A stretch of DNA of 64,000 nt from Immundisolibacter sp. (lineage in GTDB: Bacteria > Pseudomonadota > Gammaproteobacteria > Immundisolibacterales > Immundisolibacteraceae). The translations under genes were made by a program, and so were the position numbers. Location of the stretch: positions 248,001-312,000 of the forward strand of contig NZ_JACIZD010000001.1 of the NCBI RefSeq assembly GCF_014359565.1, given 5' to 3'. Under the pieces are notes generated by a model. It saw nothing but the letters and a program-made list of their open reading frames with translations. It made no database searches and was not told the origin of the DNA. Positions 41,167 to 49,274 of this stretch are shown here, in pieces (positions within the stretch are counted from its first letter, which is position 1; every line of letters starts with the position of its first letter).

Positions 41167-42647
41167 CGCGGGAAATCCTCGTCCACCAGCGTCATGGCGG
41201 CCTTGGCCGAGTTGATCACGCCCGGCATGCCGGCGCCCGGATGCGTGCCGGCGCCGACCAGATACAGGCCTGGAATGTGCCGGTCGCGGTTGTGCGGACG
41301 CAGATACGCGCTTTGCCACAGCACCGGCGCCAGCGAGAAGCCGTTGCCTTGGTAGGCGCCCAGCTCGCGCTCGAAATCGCGCGGCGTCATCCAGCGCTTG
41401 ACCGTGACGTGGGCACGCAGGCCCGGCATGGCATGCGCCTCCAGATAGGCCAGGATGCGCTCGGCGTACTCGGCGCCGGTGCGGTCCCAGTCGATGTCGG
41501 CATTGCCCAGGTGCGGCACCGGCGAGAGGGCGTAGAAGGTGTCGCCGCCGGGCGGCGCCAGCTGCGGATCGGTCACCGTCGGCGCGTGCAGGTACAGGCT
41601 GAAATCGTCCGGCAGGTGATGCCCGTTGAAGATCTCGCGCACCAGGTCGCGGTAGCGCGGCCCGAACAGGATGGTGTGGTGGCGCACCTGGTCGCGGTAC
41701 AGGCGGTCGGTGCCGAAATAGACCACGAACAGGCCCATCGACCAGCGCGAGCGGGCCAGGCGCCGGGCCATGCGCTGGCCGCGCGGCAGCTGCCCGTACA
41801 GCCGGCTGTAGGTGTGCATCACGTCGGCATTCGAGACCACCAGATCGAAACGCTGCTCGCCGCCGGCGTGCGTCAGGCAGTGGTGGCGGCCGTCGAGGCG
41901 CGCGCTGTGCACCGGGCAGGACAGGCGCATCTGCCCGCCCAGTTCCTCGAACAGCGCCACCATGGCGCGCACCAGCGCGTGCGTACCGCCGCGCACGAAC
42001 CACACGCCGTGCGTGCGTTCCAGATGATTGATGAGGGCGTAGATGGCCGAGGTGACGAACGGGTCGCCGCCGACGAACAGCGGGTGAAACGACAGCGCCT
42101 GGCGCAGCTTGTCCGAGCCCACGTAGCGGCGCACCGCCCCGTACACGGAGCGTTCGGCACGCAGGCCGACCAGCTTGGGCAGCGACCGCAGCATGCTGGT
42201 CAGAGTGACGAATGGCGCGCCGGCGAGATTCTCGTAACCCTCGCGGTACACCGCCTCGCTGTAGCGGGCAAAACGCGCGTAGCCGGGCCCGTCGCCGGGG
42301 GCGATGCGCTCGATCTCCTGCGCCAGCTGCTCAGCGTCGGCAAAGGCCTCGAAGTGCGTGCCGTCCTCCCACTGCAGGCGATAGAACGGATCGAGCGGCA
42401 GCAGCTCGACCCGCTCGTGCAGGCGCGCGCCGGCCAGCGCGAACAGTTCTTCCAGGCACTGCGGCGCGGTGACCAGGGTCGGGCCCATGTCGAACACGTG
42501 GCCGTTTTCGCGAAACGCATAGGCGCGACCGCCGGGCAGGTCGCGGGCCTCGAACAAGGTGGTGTGGATGCCGCGCGCCTGCAGACGGATGGCTGCCGCC
42601 AGTCCGCCGAAGCCGCTGCCGATGACCGCCGCGTGCCGCTCAGCCAT
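41163..42647 (-). CDS. crtI: Phytoene desaturase
   Basis: The 494-residue FAD enzyme dehydrogenates phytoene, normally to lycopene in four steps. The FAD loop GSGFGGLAAAIRLQARG is at residues 10-26, the second fingerprint is the C-terminal LYLVGAGTHPGAGMPGVINSAK, and the length is typical of bacterial CrtI. It overlaps crtE by 8 bases and crtB by 4. With crtY downstream in the pathway the product should be cyclised. It starts ATG 42647 with a GGAGCG site. Confidence 0.95.
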   Translation of the reverse strand: MAERHAAVIGSGFGGLAAAIRLQARGIHTTLFEARDLPGGRAYAFRENGHVFDMGPTLVTAPQCLEELFALAGARLHERVELLPLDPFYRLQWEDGTHFEAFADAEQLAQEIERIAPGDGPGYARFARYSEAVYREGYENLAGAPFVTLTSMLRSLPKLVGLRAERSVYGAVRRYVGSDKLRQALSFHPLFVGGDPFVTSAIYALINHLERTHGVWFVRGGTHALVRAMVALFEELGGQMRLSCPVHSARLDGRHHCLTHAGGEQRFDLVVSNADVMHTYSRLYGQLPRGQRMARRLARSRWSMGLFVVYFGTDRLYRDQVRHHTILFGPRYRDLVREIFNGHHLPDDFSLYLHAPTVTDPQLAPPGGDTFYALSPVPHLGNADIDWDRTGAEYAERILAYLEAHAMPGLRAHVTVKRWMTPRDFERELGAYQGNGFSLAPVLWQSAYLRPHNRDRHIPGLYLVGAGTHPGAGMPGVINSAKAAMTLVDEDFPR

Positions 42648-43728
42648 ATGCGCGCTCCAGACCGGCCAGCTCGCTCAGCACCTCGCGCACCGCCGCCTCC
42701 GGCAGCGAGGCGGCGGCCAGCAGATCGCCGGCCTTGGCCAAGGCTTCGTGCGCGGCGGCCCGGCCGGCCTCGCCGACCACCTCGGCCAGCAGCGCGCACA
42801 GCGGTCGCCAGTCGGCGCCCGCGGCGGCGGCGCGGGCCTGTTGCGTCAACATCAGGTACTCCCCCTCGTTGCAACTCTGGGCGGCCAGCGCCCACACCCA
42901 GGTCGGGCGGCCGAAGCGCAGATCCTCGCCGGCCTTGTCGTGCCGGGACGGCAGCACGGCGGTGAGGTCGTCCAGCATCTGCAGCGCCACACCCACCTGC
43001 TCGCCAAACCGCATGAGCAGCGCCACGCGCCGCGCGCTGCCGCCGGCGGTGAGCGCGCCAAGCCCAGTGCACAGCGCGGTGAGGCAGCCGGTCTTGAGGC
43101 GGCTTTGTTCCGCCACCAGCGAAGCCACCGAATGCTGCGGCAGCGTCCATACCTGAACGCCAAGGTCGAGCGCCTGGCCACGGTGGCAATCCAGCAGCGC
43201 CGCGGTGATCAGCTGCGCAGCGCGGCGGCGCCGCGACGCCGGCAGGCGCATTTCCTCCAGCAGCGCGTAGGGCCAGAAATACAGCCAATTGGCGGCATTC
43301 AGCGCCCGCTCGGGGCCGATCAGGCGGTGCAGCGCCGGACCGTCGCGACGGCACTCGGCGCCGTCCTGGATGTCGTCCACGATCAGCGAGGCGCTGTGCA
43401 GGATCTCCGGCAGCAGGCACAGCGCCGGCGGCGGGTCGCCGCACCCGTCGACCAGGCGCCAGCCATGACGCAGAAGGCGCGCCCGCAGCAGCTTGCCCGG
43501 CCGGGACAGGAACTGCGCCAACGGCCGGTACAAGGTCTCCTGCCAGACCATGCCAGACACCCCTTCTGCGCCCGGCAGCTCACTTACCCGGTGCTCGAAG
43601 AACGCGCCCAGATCGAGATCGGCGAGCGCATCGGCGGCGCCCGCGGTACGACGCTGCCGCGGCCCGACGGCAAGGGGCCGTTCCGAGCCTGCCGAAGGCG
43701 CGGACGCCGAGACTGCCAGGGCTTTCAT
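42640..43728 (-). CDS. crtE: Polyprenyl diphosphate synthase, geranylgeranyl type
   Basis: The 362-residue all-helical trans-prenyltransferase supplies geranylgeranyl diphosphate. The first Asp-rich motif is DDIQD at 118-122 followed by GAECRRDGPALH; the second is reduced to MLDDLTAV. FLSRPGKLLRARL gives the usual Gly-Lys-x-Leu-Arg block. It has about 40 extra N-terminal residues of low complexity. The second motif lacking a final Asp is unlike classic GGPP synthase (DDxxD), so activity or chain length may differ. ATG 43728 overlaps the crtY stop (ATGA). Confidence 0.85.
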   Translation of the reverse strand: MKALAVSASAPSAGSERPLAVGPRQRRTAGAADALADLDLGAFFEHRVSELPGAEGVSGMVWQETLYRPLAQFLSRPGKLLRARLLRHGWRLVDGCGDPPPALCLLPEILHSASLIVDDIQDGAECRRDGPALHRLIGPERALNAANWLYFWPYALLEEMRLPASRRRRAAQLITAALLDCHRGQALDLGVQVWTLPQHSVASLVAEQSRLKTGCLTALCTGLGALTAGGSARRVALLMRFGEQVGVALQMLDDLTAVLPSRHDKAGEDLRFGRPTWVWALAAQSCNEGEYLMLTQQARAAAAGADWRPLCALLAEVVGEAGRAAAHEALAKAGDLLAAASLPEAAVREVLSELAGLERAYG

Positions 43729-44912
43729 GATCCGGCCTCCGAAGTGTGCTGCCCGGCCCGCCAGGCACTGCCAAAACCGCGCGGCGGGCGCCCGACCAGC
43801 AGACGCGCCACATCCAGCGCCGTGCTCTGCAGGCTGCAGAAGCGGCCGATCACCGGCAACGGCAGGCGGTAGAAGCGCGCGAACGGATGCCACATCAGAT
43901 CCGGCCGGAAGCCGCGAAACGCCAGCCAGTTCAGCACCAGCCCCAGACGAAAGCGCCGCCGGTGACGCCGCCATTCGGCCTGCAGTGCGGCCAGCGGCTG
44001 GCGCCGGTGACGTGCCAGCAGCGCCGCCAGACGCAGCGCGCTGGAAGCGGAATAGCCGGTGGCCGGATGAAACCAGCCACCGGCATAGCCAACCGTGAGC
44101 GGCATCCGCGGTGCCGGAGGCATGCCCCGCCAGGGCATCGGCAGCAGGCCGCTTTCCTCGCGCACCACCGCGCGGATGCGCCAGCCGCTGGCCGCCGCGT
44201 AGGCGTGGATCGCGGCGCGTCGCTGCGCGGGGTCCAGCTCGGGTGTGCGGGCAAAGGCGGTGTCCTCGATCAGCAGCCGCCGCGGCGCCAGCGGCAACAC
44301 ATACATGAAACGGAACTGCTGCCCCTGCGCCACGCGGGCATCCATCAGCACCGGCCGGTCCAGACCGCTGTCGGCATCGAGTTCAACCTCCAGGCCCAGG
44401 AATTTCTGATACCCACCGCCCTCGCCACGGCCCGCGCCAGCCCGGGCGTCGATCACCAGCGGCGCGCGCAGCCGGCGACCGTCGGCCAACGTCACGCTGT
44501 GCCCGTCCAACGCCGTCACCGCGCAGCCTGTAAGCAGGCACGCCGTCGCCTGCGCGGCGAAGGCGTCCTGCAGTGCCGTGGCGAGCGCCGCGGACGTGAG
44601 GCAGCAGTAAGGCAGGTCCAGTGTGCGCTCGAAGCCCGGAAATGCCACCCGATAGCCGGGCCAGCCGATCAACGGCAGGCGCACAAACCAGGAGCCGATG
44701 TCCGGCGGCACGTCGGCGCGGTGAAAGCACCAGGTGTGATTGCCGGCCGGCCGATCGGCGCGCTCGACCAGTGCCAGACGCAGGGTCGGCTCGGCGTCCA
44801 GCAAGGCCAGCGCGATCAATCCGCCGTGCAGCCCGGCACCGGCGATCACCACGTCGTACTGCATCGGCTCGGCGGCGCAGCGTGGCGCTGGCGCGGTATC
44901 GGTTGAAGTCAT
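43725..44912 (-). CDS. crtY: Lycopene beta-cyclase, CrtY type
   Basis: The 395-residue FAD-dependent cyclase turns lycopene ends into beta-ionone rings. It has the N-terminal dinucleotide motif VVIAGAGLHGGLIALAL, the family block NHTWCFH, LIEDTAFARTP and the C-terminal VGYAGGWFHPATGYSASSALRLA. This is the proteobacterial CrtY family, not CruA or the membrane CrtL-like types. ATG 44912 is the Met nearest the conserved part; ATG 44930 is possible. As first gene of the minus-strand run it is controlled directly from the CarH-facing promoter. Its presence is what makes a cyclic, CrtU-modified product likely. Confidence 0.93.
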   Translation of the reverse strand: MTSTDTAPAPRCAAEPMQYDVVIAGAGLHGGLIALALLDAEPTLRLALVERADRPAGNHTWCFHRADVPPDIGSWFVRLPLIGWPGYRVAFPGFERTLDLPYCCLTSAALATALQDAFAAQATACLLTGCAVTALDGHSVTLADGRRLRAPLVIDARAGAGRGEGGGYQKFLGLEVELDADSGLDRPVLMDARVAQGQQFRFMYVLPLAPRRLLIEDTAFARTPELDPAQRRAAIHAYAAASGWRIRAVVREESGLLPMPWRGMPPAPRMPLTVGYAGGWFHPATGYSASSALRLAALLARHRRQPLAALQAEWRRHRRRFRLGLVLNWLAFRGFRPDLMWHPFARFYRLPLPVIGRFCSLQSTALDVARLLVGRPPRGFGSAWRAGQHTSEAGS

Positions 44913-44955
44913 GGAAGCCTTGGATCGCATCGGGCCGGCGGCCGGCATTTATTGA

Positions 44956-44970
44956 TTTGTCATGGACAAA
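44956..44970. promoter_or_regulatory. Candidate CarH operator 1
   Basis: A perfect inverted repeat TTTGTC-ATG-GACAAA lies between the crtY start and its promoter, about 10-25 bases downstream of the predicted crt transcription start. The same TTTGTC and GACAAA half-sites recur at 45008-45013 and 45028-45033, the latter overlapping the carH start codon. Repetition of one half-site across a 120-base gap suggests binding of several regulator dimers. Confidence 0.55.
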
Positions 44971-44986
44971 ATACGTTTTTTGGTCA

Positions 44987-45015
44987 AAAGTAGGGGCCGA
45001 TTCTTGCTTTGTCAA
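44987..45015 (-). promoter_or_regulatory. Predicted sigma-70 promoter of the carotenoid operon
   Basis: On the minus strand TTGACA (45010-45015), a 17-base spacer and TACTTT (44987-44992) form a near-consensus promoter aimed at crtY. Transcription would start close to 44980, leaving a leader of about 68 bases. The -35 element lies inside the inverted repeat at 45011-45024, so a bound regulator would block polymerase. Confidence 0.6.
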
Positions 45016-45024
45016 CTGTTTGAC
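45011..45024. promoter_or_regulatory. Candidate CarH operator 2 overlapping the crt -35 element
   Basis: The inverted repeat GTCAA-CTGT-TTGAC covers the predicted -35 hexamer of the crtY promoter and lies 9 bases before the carH start codon. CarH proteins repress by occupying the -35 region in the dark. This placement predicts repression of crt genes and autoregulation of carH. Confidence 0.55.
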
Positions 45025-45032
45025 TTGGACAA

Positions 45033-45917
45033 ATGGACATTTCGCACTTGTCGATCGCCGCTCTCGCCCAGGAGACAGGCATCGCCAAAGACACGCTGCG
45101 CGTCTGGGAGCGGCGCTATGGCTTCCCGCAGCCGGTGCGCAATGGGCGCGGGCAACGCCTGTATCCGGCGCAGCAGGTGGCGCGGTTGCGGCACGTGCGT
45201 CGCCTGCTCGATCAGGGTCTGCGCCCCGGCCAGGTGCTGACGCTCAGCGCCGAGGAACTGGCGCAGGCGGTCGAACGGCAGCCGCCGTCCGGCGAGCCGG
45301 AGCCGGCGGTGATCGAGCTCCTCAAGCGTCACGACGACGATGCCCTGCGGCAGGAACTGCGCGCCCGCCTGCTGCGGGACGGGCTGCGCCAGTTCGTCAC
45401 CCGCGCCGCGCCGGCCATGCTCGCCGCGGTCGGCAACGGCTGGGCACGGGGCGAGGTCGAGGTGTTCGAGGAGCACCACTTCTCGACGCAACTGGACACC
45501 CTTCTGCGCGAAGCCATGATGCAGCTGCCAGCAGCCAACAGCGGCCCGCGCGTGCTGCTGACCACGCTGCCGGGCGAACCGCACACGCTCGGTCTGTTGC
45601 TGACGCTGGCGCTGCTGCGCCTCGAAGGGGTGGCCTGCATCTGGCTGGGCGCGCAGACTCCGCAGAGCCAGATCGTGGCCGGCGCACGCGCTTTCGGGGC
45701 GCAGGTCGTGGCGCTGTCATTCTCGGAGTACGTCGACCCGGGCGCGGTGCGCCGCGGCGTATCGCAGCTGCGCCAGCGACTGCCGCCGAACACCGAACTG
45801 TGGTGCGGCGGCCGCTCGGCCGCGCGCCTGAAGCGCCCACCCGCCGGGGTGGCCATCTTCAGCGATCTGGATCAGCTGGCGCAGCGGCTGCAGGGCCGGT
45901 CCGCGAAGGCCGACTGA
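45033..45917 (+). CDS. carH: CarH/LitR-type MerR regulator, adenosylcobalamin photoreceptor
   Basis: The 294-residue protein has an N-terminal MerR helix-turn-helix (SIAALAQETGIAKDTLRVWERRYGF, residues 7-31), a four-helix cobalamin-capping domain carrying the CarH signature Trp137-x9-Glu147-His148, and a Rossmann B12-binding domain with Glu182-x-His184-x2-Gly187 (ExHxxG, lower axial His). These residues define the light-sensing CarH group, in which light breaks the Co-C bond and releases DNA. It is divergent from crtY across a 120-base operator region. There is no clear Shine-Dalgarno site before the ATG, so translation may be weak or nearly leaderless. Confidence 0.9.
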   Translation: MDISHLSIAALAQETGIAKDTLRVWERRYGFPQPVRNGRGQRLYPAQQVARLRHVRRLLDQGLRPGQVLTLSAEELAQAVERQPPSGEPEPAVIELLKRHDDDALRQELRARLLRDGLRQFVTRAAPAMLAAVGNGWARGEVEVFEEHHFSTQLDTLLREAMMQLPAANSGPRVLLTTLPGEPHTLGLLLTLALLRLEGVACIWLGAQTPQSQIVAGARAFGAQVVALSFSEYVDPGAVRRGVSQLRQRLPPNTELWCGGRSAARLKRPPAGVAIFSDLDQLAQRLQGRSAKAD

Positions 45918-45919
45918 GC

Positions 45920-46354
45920 ATGCGCCTGTGGTCGGTACATCCGCGTTGCCTGGATGCCACCGGACTGGTGGCGCTGTGGCGCGAGGCGCTTCTGGCGCAG
46001 GCCGTGCTGCGCGGCGAAACGCGCGGCTATCGCCATCATCCGCAGCTGCGGCGCTTCCAGGAGTGCGCCGATCCGTGCCAAAGCATCGCGGCGTACCTGT
46101 GGCCGGTACAGGCCGAAGCTGTCCGCCGCGGCTACCGGTTCGATGCCGGCAAGATACGGGGTCCGGCGGGTGCGCCGATGCTGACGGTCAGCGTTGGCCA
46201 GCTCGACTACGAGTGGCAGCACCTGACCGCCAAACTGAGCCTGCGCGCCCCCGATTGGCTTGCGCAGCTCGACCGCGATCCGCAGCCACACCCGCTGTTC
46301 ACCGTGGTGCCGGGCACCGTCGCGCCATGGGAGGTCATGCGCGCGACAAGGTGA
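45920..46354 (+). CDS. Pyrimidine dimer DNA glycosylase (endonuclease V family)
   Basis: The 144-residue protein starts MRLWSVHPRCLDATGLVALW and continues with EALLAQAVLRGETRGYRHHPQLRRF, the pattern of the DenV-like pyrimidine-dimer glycosylase/lyase family that removes UV cyclobutane dimers. The start codon is 2 bases after the carH stop, so the two form an operon. Placing a UV-repair enzyme under a light-sensing regulator makes biological sense: pigment and repair would respond to the same signal. The family assignment is by recollection of its N-terminus; catalytic residues were not checked position by position. Confidence 0.75.
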   Translation: MRLWSVHPRCLDATGLVALWREALLAQAVLRGETRGYRHHPQLRRFQECADPCQSIAAYLWPVQAEAVRRGYRFDAGKIRGPAGAPMLTVSVGQLDYEWQHLTAKLSLRAPDWLAQLDRDPQPHPLFTVVPGTVAPWEVMRATR

Positions 46355-46409
46355 CCAGCTTCATCCTGCCCGTGCCGGGCGCTTCACGGGCGGCAGCCGC
46401 CCGGCGGGC

Positions 46410-47738
46410 TCAGAAAAAGCGGTTGGCCGGCCGCGGCAGGCCCAGGTGCTCACGCAGCGTTGCGCCTTCGTAGTCGCGCCGGAACAGGCCGCGCCGCTGC
46501 AACTCCGGCACCACCCGGTCGACGAAGTCGTCCAGGCCCCCGGGCAGGTAGGGGAACATCACATTGAAGCCATCACAGGCGCGGCTTTCCAGCCATTCCT
46601 GCATCTGGTCGGCGATCATGGCCGGGGTGCCGATCATCTCCAGCGTACCGAAGGCGCCGCCCACGTACTGCGCCAGCTGGCGCACGGTCAGCTTGTCGTT
46701 GCGGGCCATGTCGACCAGCTTCTGGCGCGAGGTGTGGCTGGCGTTGGTGGGCGGCAACTCCTCCGGCAGCGGGCCGTCCAGGTCGAGCTTCGACACGTCG
46801 AAGCCCAGCTGCACGGACAGGGTGCCGATGCCGCTGGCCGGATGGACCAGGCTGTCGAGTTTGGCCTTCTTGGCGCGCGCCTCGGCGGCCGTGTCACCGA
46901 CCACCGCGAACGCGCCCGGCATGATGACCAGATGGTCCGGATTGCGGCCGGCCGCCTGCGCGCGGCCCTTGATGTCGGCATACACGCGCTGGGCCTGCGC
47001 CAGGTCGCTGACGCCCGAGAACACCATCTCGGCGGTTTCGCCCGCCAGTTGCCGGCCGGCATCGGACTGGCCGGCCTGCACGATGACCGGCCAGCCCTGC
47101 ACCGGCCGGGCCACGTTCAGCGGCCCGCGGCACTCGAAGAACTCGCCGTGGAAGTCCAGCACGTGCAGCTTGTCGGGGTCGAAGTAGACGCCGCTGTCGA
47201 CATCGCGGATGAAGGCGTCGTCGGCCCAGCTGTCCCACAGGCCGGTGACCACGTCGTAGAACTCGCGCGCGCGCCGATAGCGCTGGTCGTGTTCCAGGTG
47301 CTCCTTGAGGCCGAAGTTGAGCGCCTCGAAAGGGTTGGTGGAGGTAACGATGTTCCAGCCCGCGCGCCCGCCGCTCAAGTGATCCAGCGAGGCGAACAAA
47401 CGCGCCACGTGGTAGGGCGCGTTGTAGGTGGTGGACATGGTGGCGATCAGGCCGATGCGCTCGGTCACCGCCGCCAGCGCCGGCAGCAGTGTCATGGGCG
47501 CGAACGAGGTGACGGTGGCGCTGCGCTTGAGCGCCTCCATCGGCATGTTGGGCACGGCCAGGTGGTCGGCCATGAAAAAGGCGTCGAACTTGCCGTGTTC
47601 GAGCTTTTGCGTGAGGCGCTTGATCAGCGGCCAGTTGAAGTTGGCATCCGGCGTGCCGCCCGGGTAGCGCCAGGCGGCGGTGTGGATGCTGATCGGGCGC
47701 ATGAAGGCGCCCAGGCGCAGCATTCGGGATTCGCTCAT
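46410..47738 (-). CDS. FMN-dependent monooxygenase, NtaA/SnaA/DmoA family
   Basis: The 442-residue LLM-class enzyme uses reduced FMN and oxygen. Family markers are GAFMRPISIHTAAWRYPGG, FDAFFMADHLAV, the flavin region TMSTTYNAPYHVARLFASLDHLSGGRAGWNIVTS and HGEFFECRGPLNVARPVQGWPVIVQAGQSDAGRQLA. The family cleaves C-S or C-N bonds of sulfonates, sulfides or aminopolycarboxylates. No flavin reductase is adjacent. It is 12 bases downstream of the M20 peptidase gene on the same strand. It belongs to neither the carotenoid nor the trp/leu block by function. Confidence 0.85.
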   Translation of the reverse strand: MSESRMLRLGAFMRPISIHTAAWRYPGGTPDANFNWPLIKRLTQKLEHGKFDAFFMADHLAVPNMPMEALKRSATVTSFAPMTLLPALAAVTERIGLIATMSTTYNAPYHVARLFASLDHLSGGRAGWNIVTSTNPFEALNFGLKEHLEHDQRYRRAREFYDVVTGLWDSWADDAFIRDVDSGVYFDPDKLHVLDFHGEFFECRGPLNVARPVQGWPVIVQAGQSDAGRQLAGETAEMVFSGVSDLAQAQRVYADIKGRAQAAGRNPDHLVIMPGAFAVVGDTAAEARAKKAKLDSLVHPASGIGTLSVQLGFDVSKLDLDGPLPEELPPTNASHTSRQKLVDMARNDKLTVRQLAQYVGGAFGTLEMIGTPAMIADQMQEWLESRACDGFNVMFPYLPGGLDDFVDRVVPELQRRGLFRRDYEGATLREHLGLPRPANRFF

Positions 47739-47750
47739 GGCCGGTCTCCG

Positions 47751-49274
47751 TCAGGGTGAGGGCGGCGGCTGCAGGGTCACGCCGGCCGCCAGCTGCGCCA
47801 GGGCCGCCAGGTAAATGGCCATGCCGCGGCGCAGGTGGTCCACTTCGAGTCGTTCGTTCTCGGCGTGGGCCAGCATCGGCCCGCCAGGAAAGCCCATGCC
47901 GAAGGCCACGAATCCAGGAAAGGCCTTGGCGTAGGTGGTGCCGCCGATGGCCATCGGCGCCGTCTGATCGCCGGTGAACTGCCGGTAGATGCCAAGCAGG
48001 GTCTGCACCAGCGGCGTTTGCGGATCGACCCACAGCGCCTCCTTGCCTTCGATCACCTCGAGCCGGGCCTGGTAGGGCGCCAGCGCTTGCGTCAGGCGCG
48101 CGCGCTGGGTAGCCAGATCGAGACCCGTTGGCACGCGGATGTTCAGCTGCGCGCGCAGACCCTCGTCACTGCCCGACAGCAGGCCCAGATTGACCGTGGA
48201 GGCACCAAGGTTCGCCACGCTGTGACGCAGGCCAAGCGTACCGCCATCGGTTTCAAGACCGAGCTGCTCGGCAATGAAGGCAACCGCCCGGCCCTGCGCC
48301 GATGCCGTGTCGATACCCAGCGCCTGGCGCGCACCGTGCAGCAGGCGGGCAAGGTGGGTGACGGCATTGATGCCGGCTTCGGGCTTGGCGCCGTGGGCCG
48401 CCTTGCCGCGGGTGGTGATCTCGACCCCGGTGGCGGTCTCGCGCAGCGCAAAGCTGGCCGGCGTGGCGCCGCCCTGGTAGGCGCCGATGGCGGCCTTGAG
48501 GGCAGCGGCGAGTTTGGGCGGCTCGCCGGCAAGGGACGCGGTGGCCGCTTCCGGCACCGCATTGGGCGCCGTGCCGCCCGAGAACTGCCGCAGCACCGGG
48601 TCGGCCGCACCGTCGAACCGAACAGCCACATCCAGATAGCTCTTCTCGGCGTAAATGACCGGGAATCCGGCATCCGCGGTCCAGCCCTCGGCCGGCACCA
48701 GGCCGGCGGCACGCACGGCGTCCAGATCACGCCAGTCCATGTTCTCTTCGCTGCTGCCGACGATCAGGCGCACCGGCCGGGTGAGCGGCAGGCCGGAATC
48801 CTTGAGCGCCGCCATGGCGTACAGGCTCGCCGCCAGCGGCCCCTTGTCGTCCAGGCTGCCGCGGCCCCACACGGCGCCGTCGACCAGTTCCCCGCCAAAG
48901 GGCGGGTGCGCCCAGCGCGCGGCGTCTCCGGCCGGCACCACGTCCGCATGCACCAGGATGCCGAGCGCGTCTGGACCCTGACCCAGCTCCACCACGGCCA
49001 CCTGCTGACCCGACAACAGCCGGGCCGCCAGACCCAGGGCCTGCGCACGGGCCACCACGGCATTCAGCAGCGCGGTCTTGTCGGCGCGATGCGGGTCGCC
49101 GGCGGCGGTGATGCTGGGGATGCGCACCCAGGCCTGCAGGTCGGCCACCGCGGCATCCAGGCGCGCGGCGACGGCGCTGTCGAGTTCGGCTCGATCGAAC
49201 GCATGCGCCGACGCTGCCGCGGCCAGCAGCAGCGCGGCGCCAAGCAGTGATCTAGACCACGATCTGCAGTTCAT
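47751..49274 (-). CDS. Exported M20-family metallopeptidase/dipeptidase
   Basis: The 507-residue protein has an N-terminal signal peptide ([17 protein letters not shown]) and an M20 catalytic core with zinc ligands in [11 protein letters not shown] and the DDKG, SSEE and later His motifs ([22 protein letters not shown]). Middle residues form the dimerisation lid. It would cleave short peptides or acylated amino acids in the periplasm. ATG 49274 lies inside the 3' end of purF (23-base overlap), a close packing that suggests it was inserted tightly or is coupled. No peptidase partner or transporter is next to it. Confidence 0.82.
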   Translation of the reverse strand: MNCRSWSRSLLGAALLLAAAASAHAFDRAELDSAVAARLDAAVADLQAWVRIPSITAAGDPHRADKTALLNAVVARAQALGLAARLLSGQQVAVVELGQGPDALGILVHADVVPAGDAARWAHPPFGGELVDGAVWGRGSLDDKGPLAASLYAMAALKDSGLPLTRPVRLIVGSSEENMDWRDLDAVRAAGLVPAEGWTADAGFPVIYAEKSYLDVAVRFDGAADPVLRQFSGGTAPNAVPEAATASLAGEPPKLAAALKAAIGAYQGGATPASFALRETATGVEITTRGKAAHGAKPEAGINAVTHLARLLHGARQALGIDTASAQGRAVAFIAEQLGLETDGGTLGLRHSVANLGASTVNLGLLSGSDEGLRAQLNIRVPTGLDLATQRARLTQALAPYQARLEVIEGKEALWVDPQTPLVQTLLGIYRQFTGDQTAPMAIGGTTYAKAFPGFVAFGMGFPGGPMLAHAENERLEVDHLRRGMAIYLAALAQLAAGVTLQPPPSP

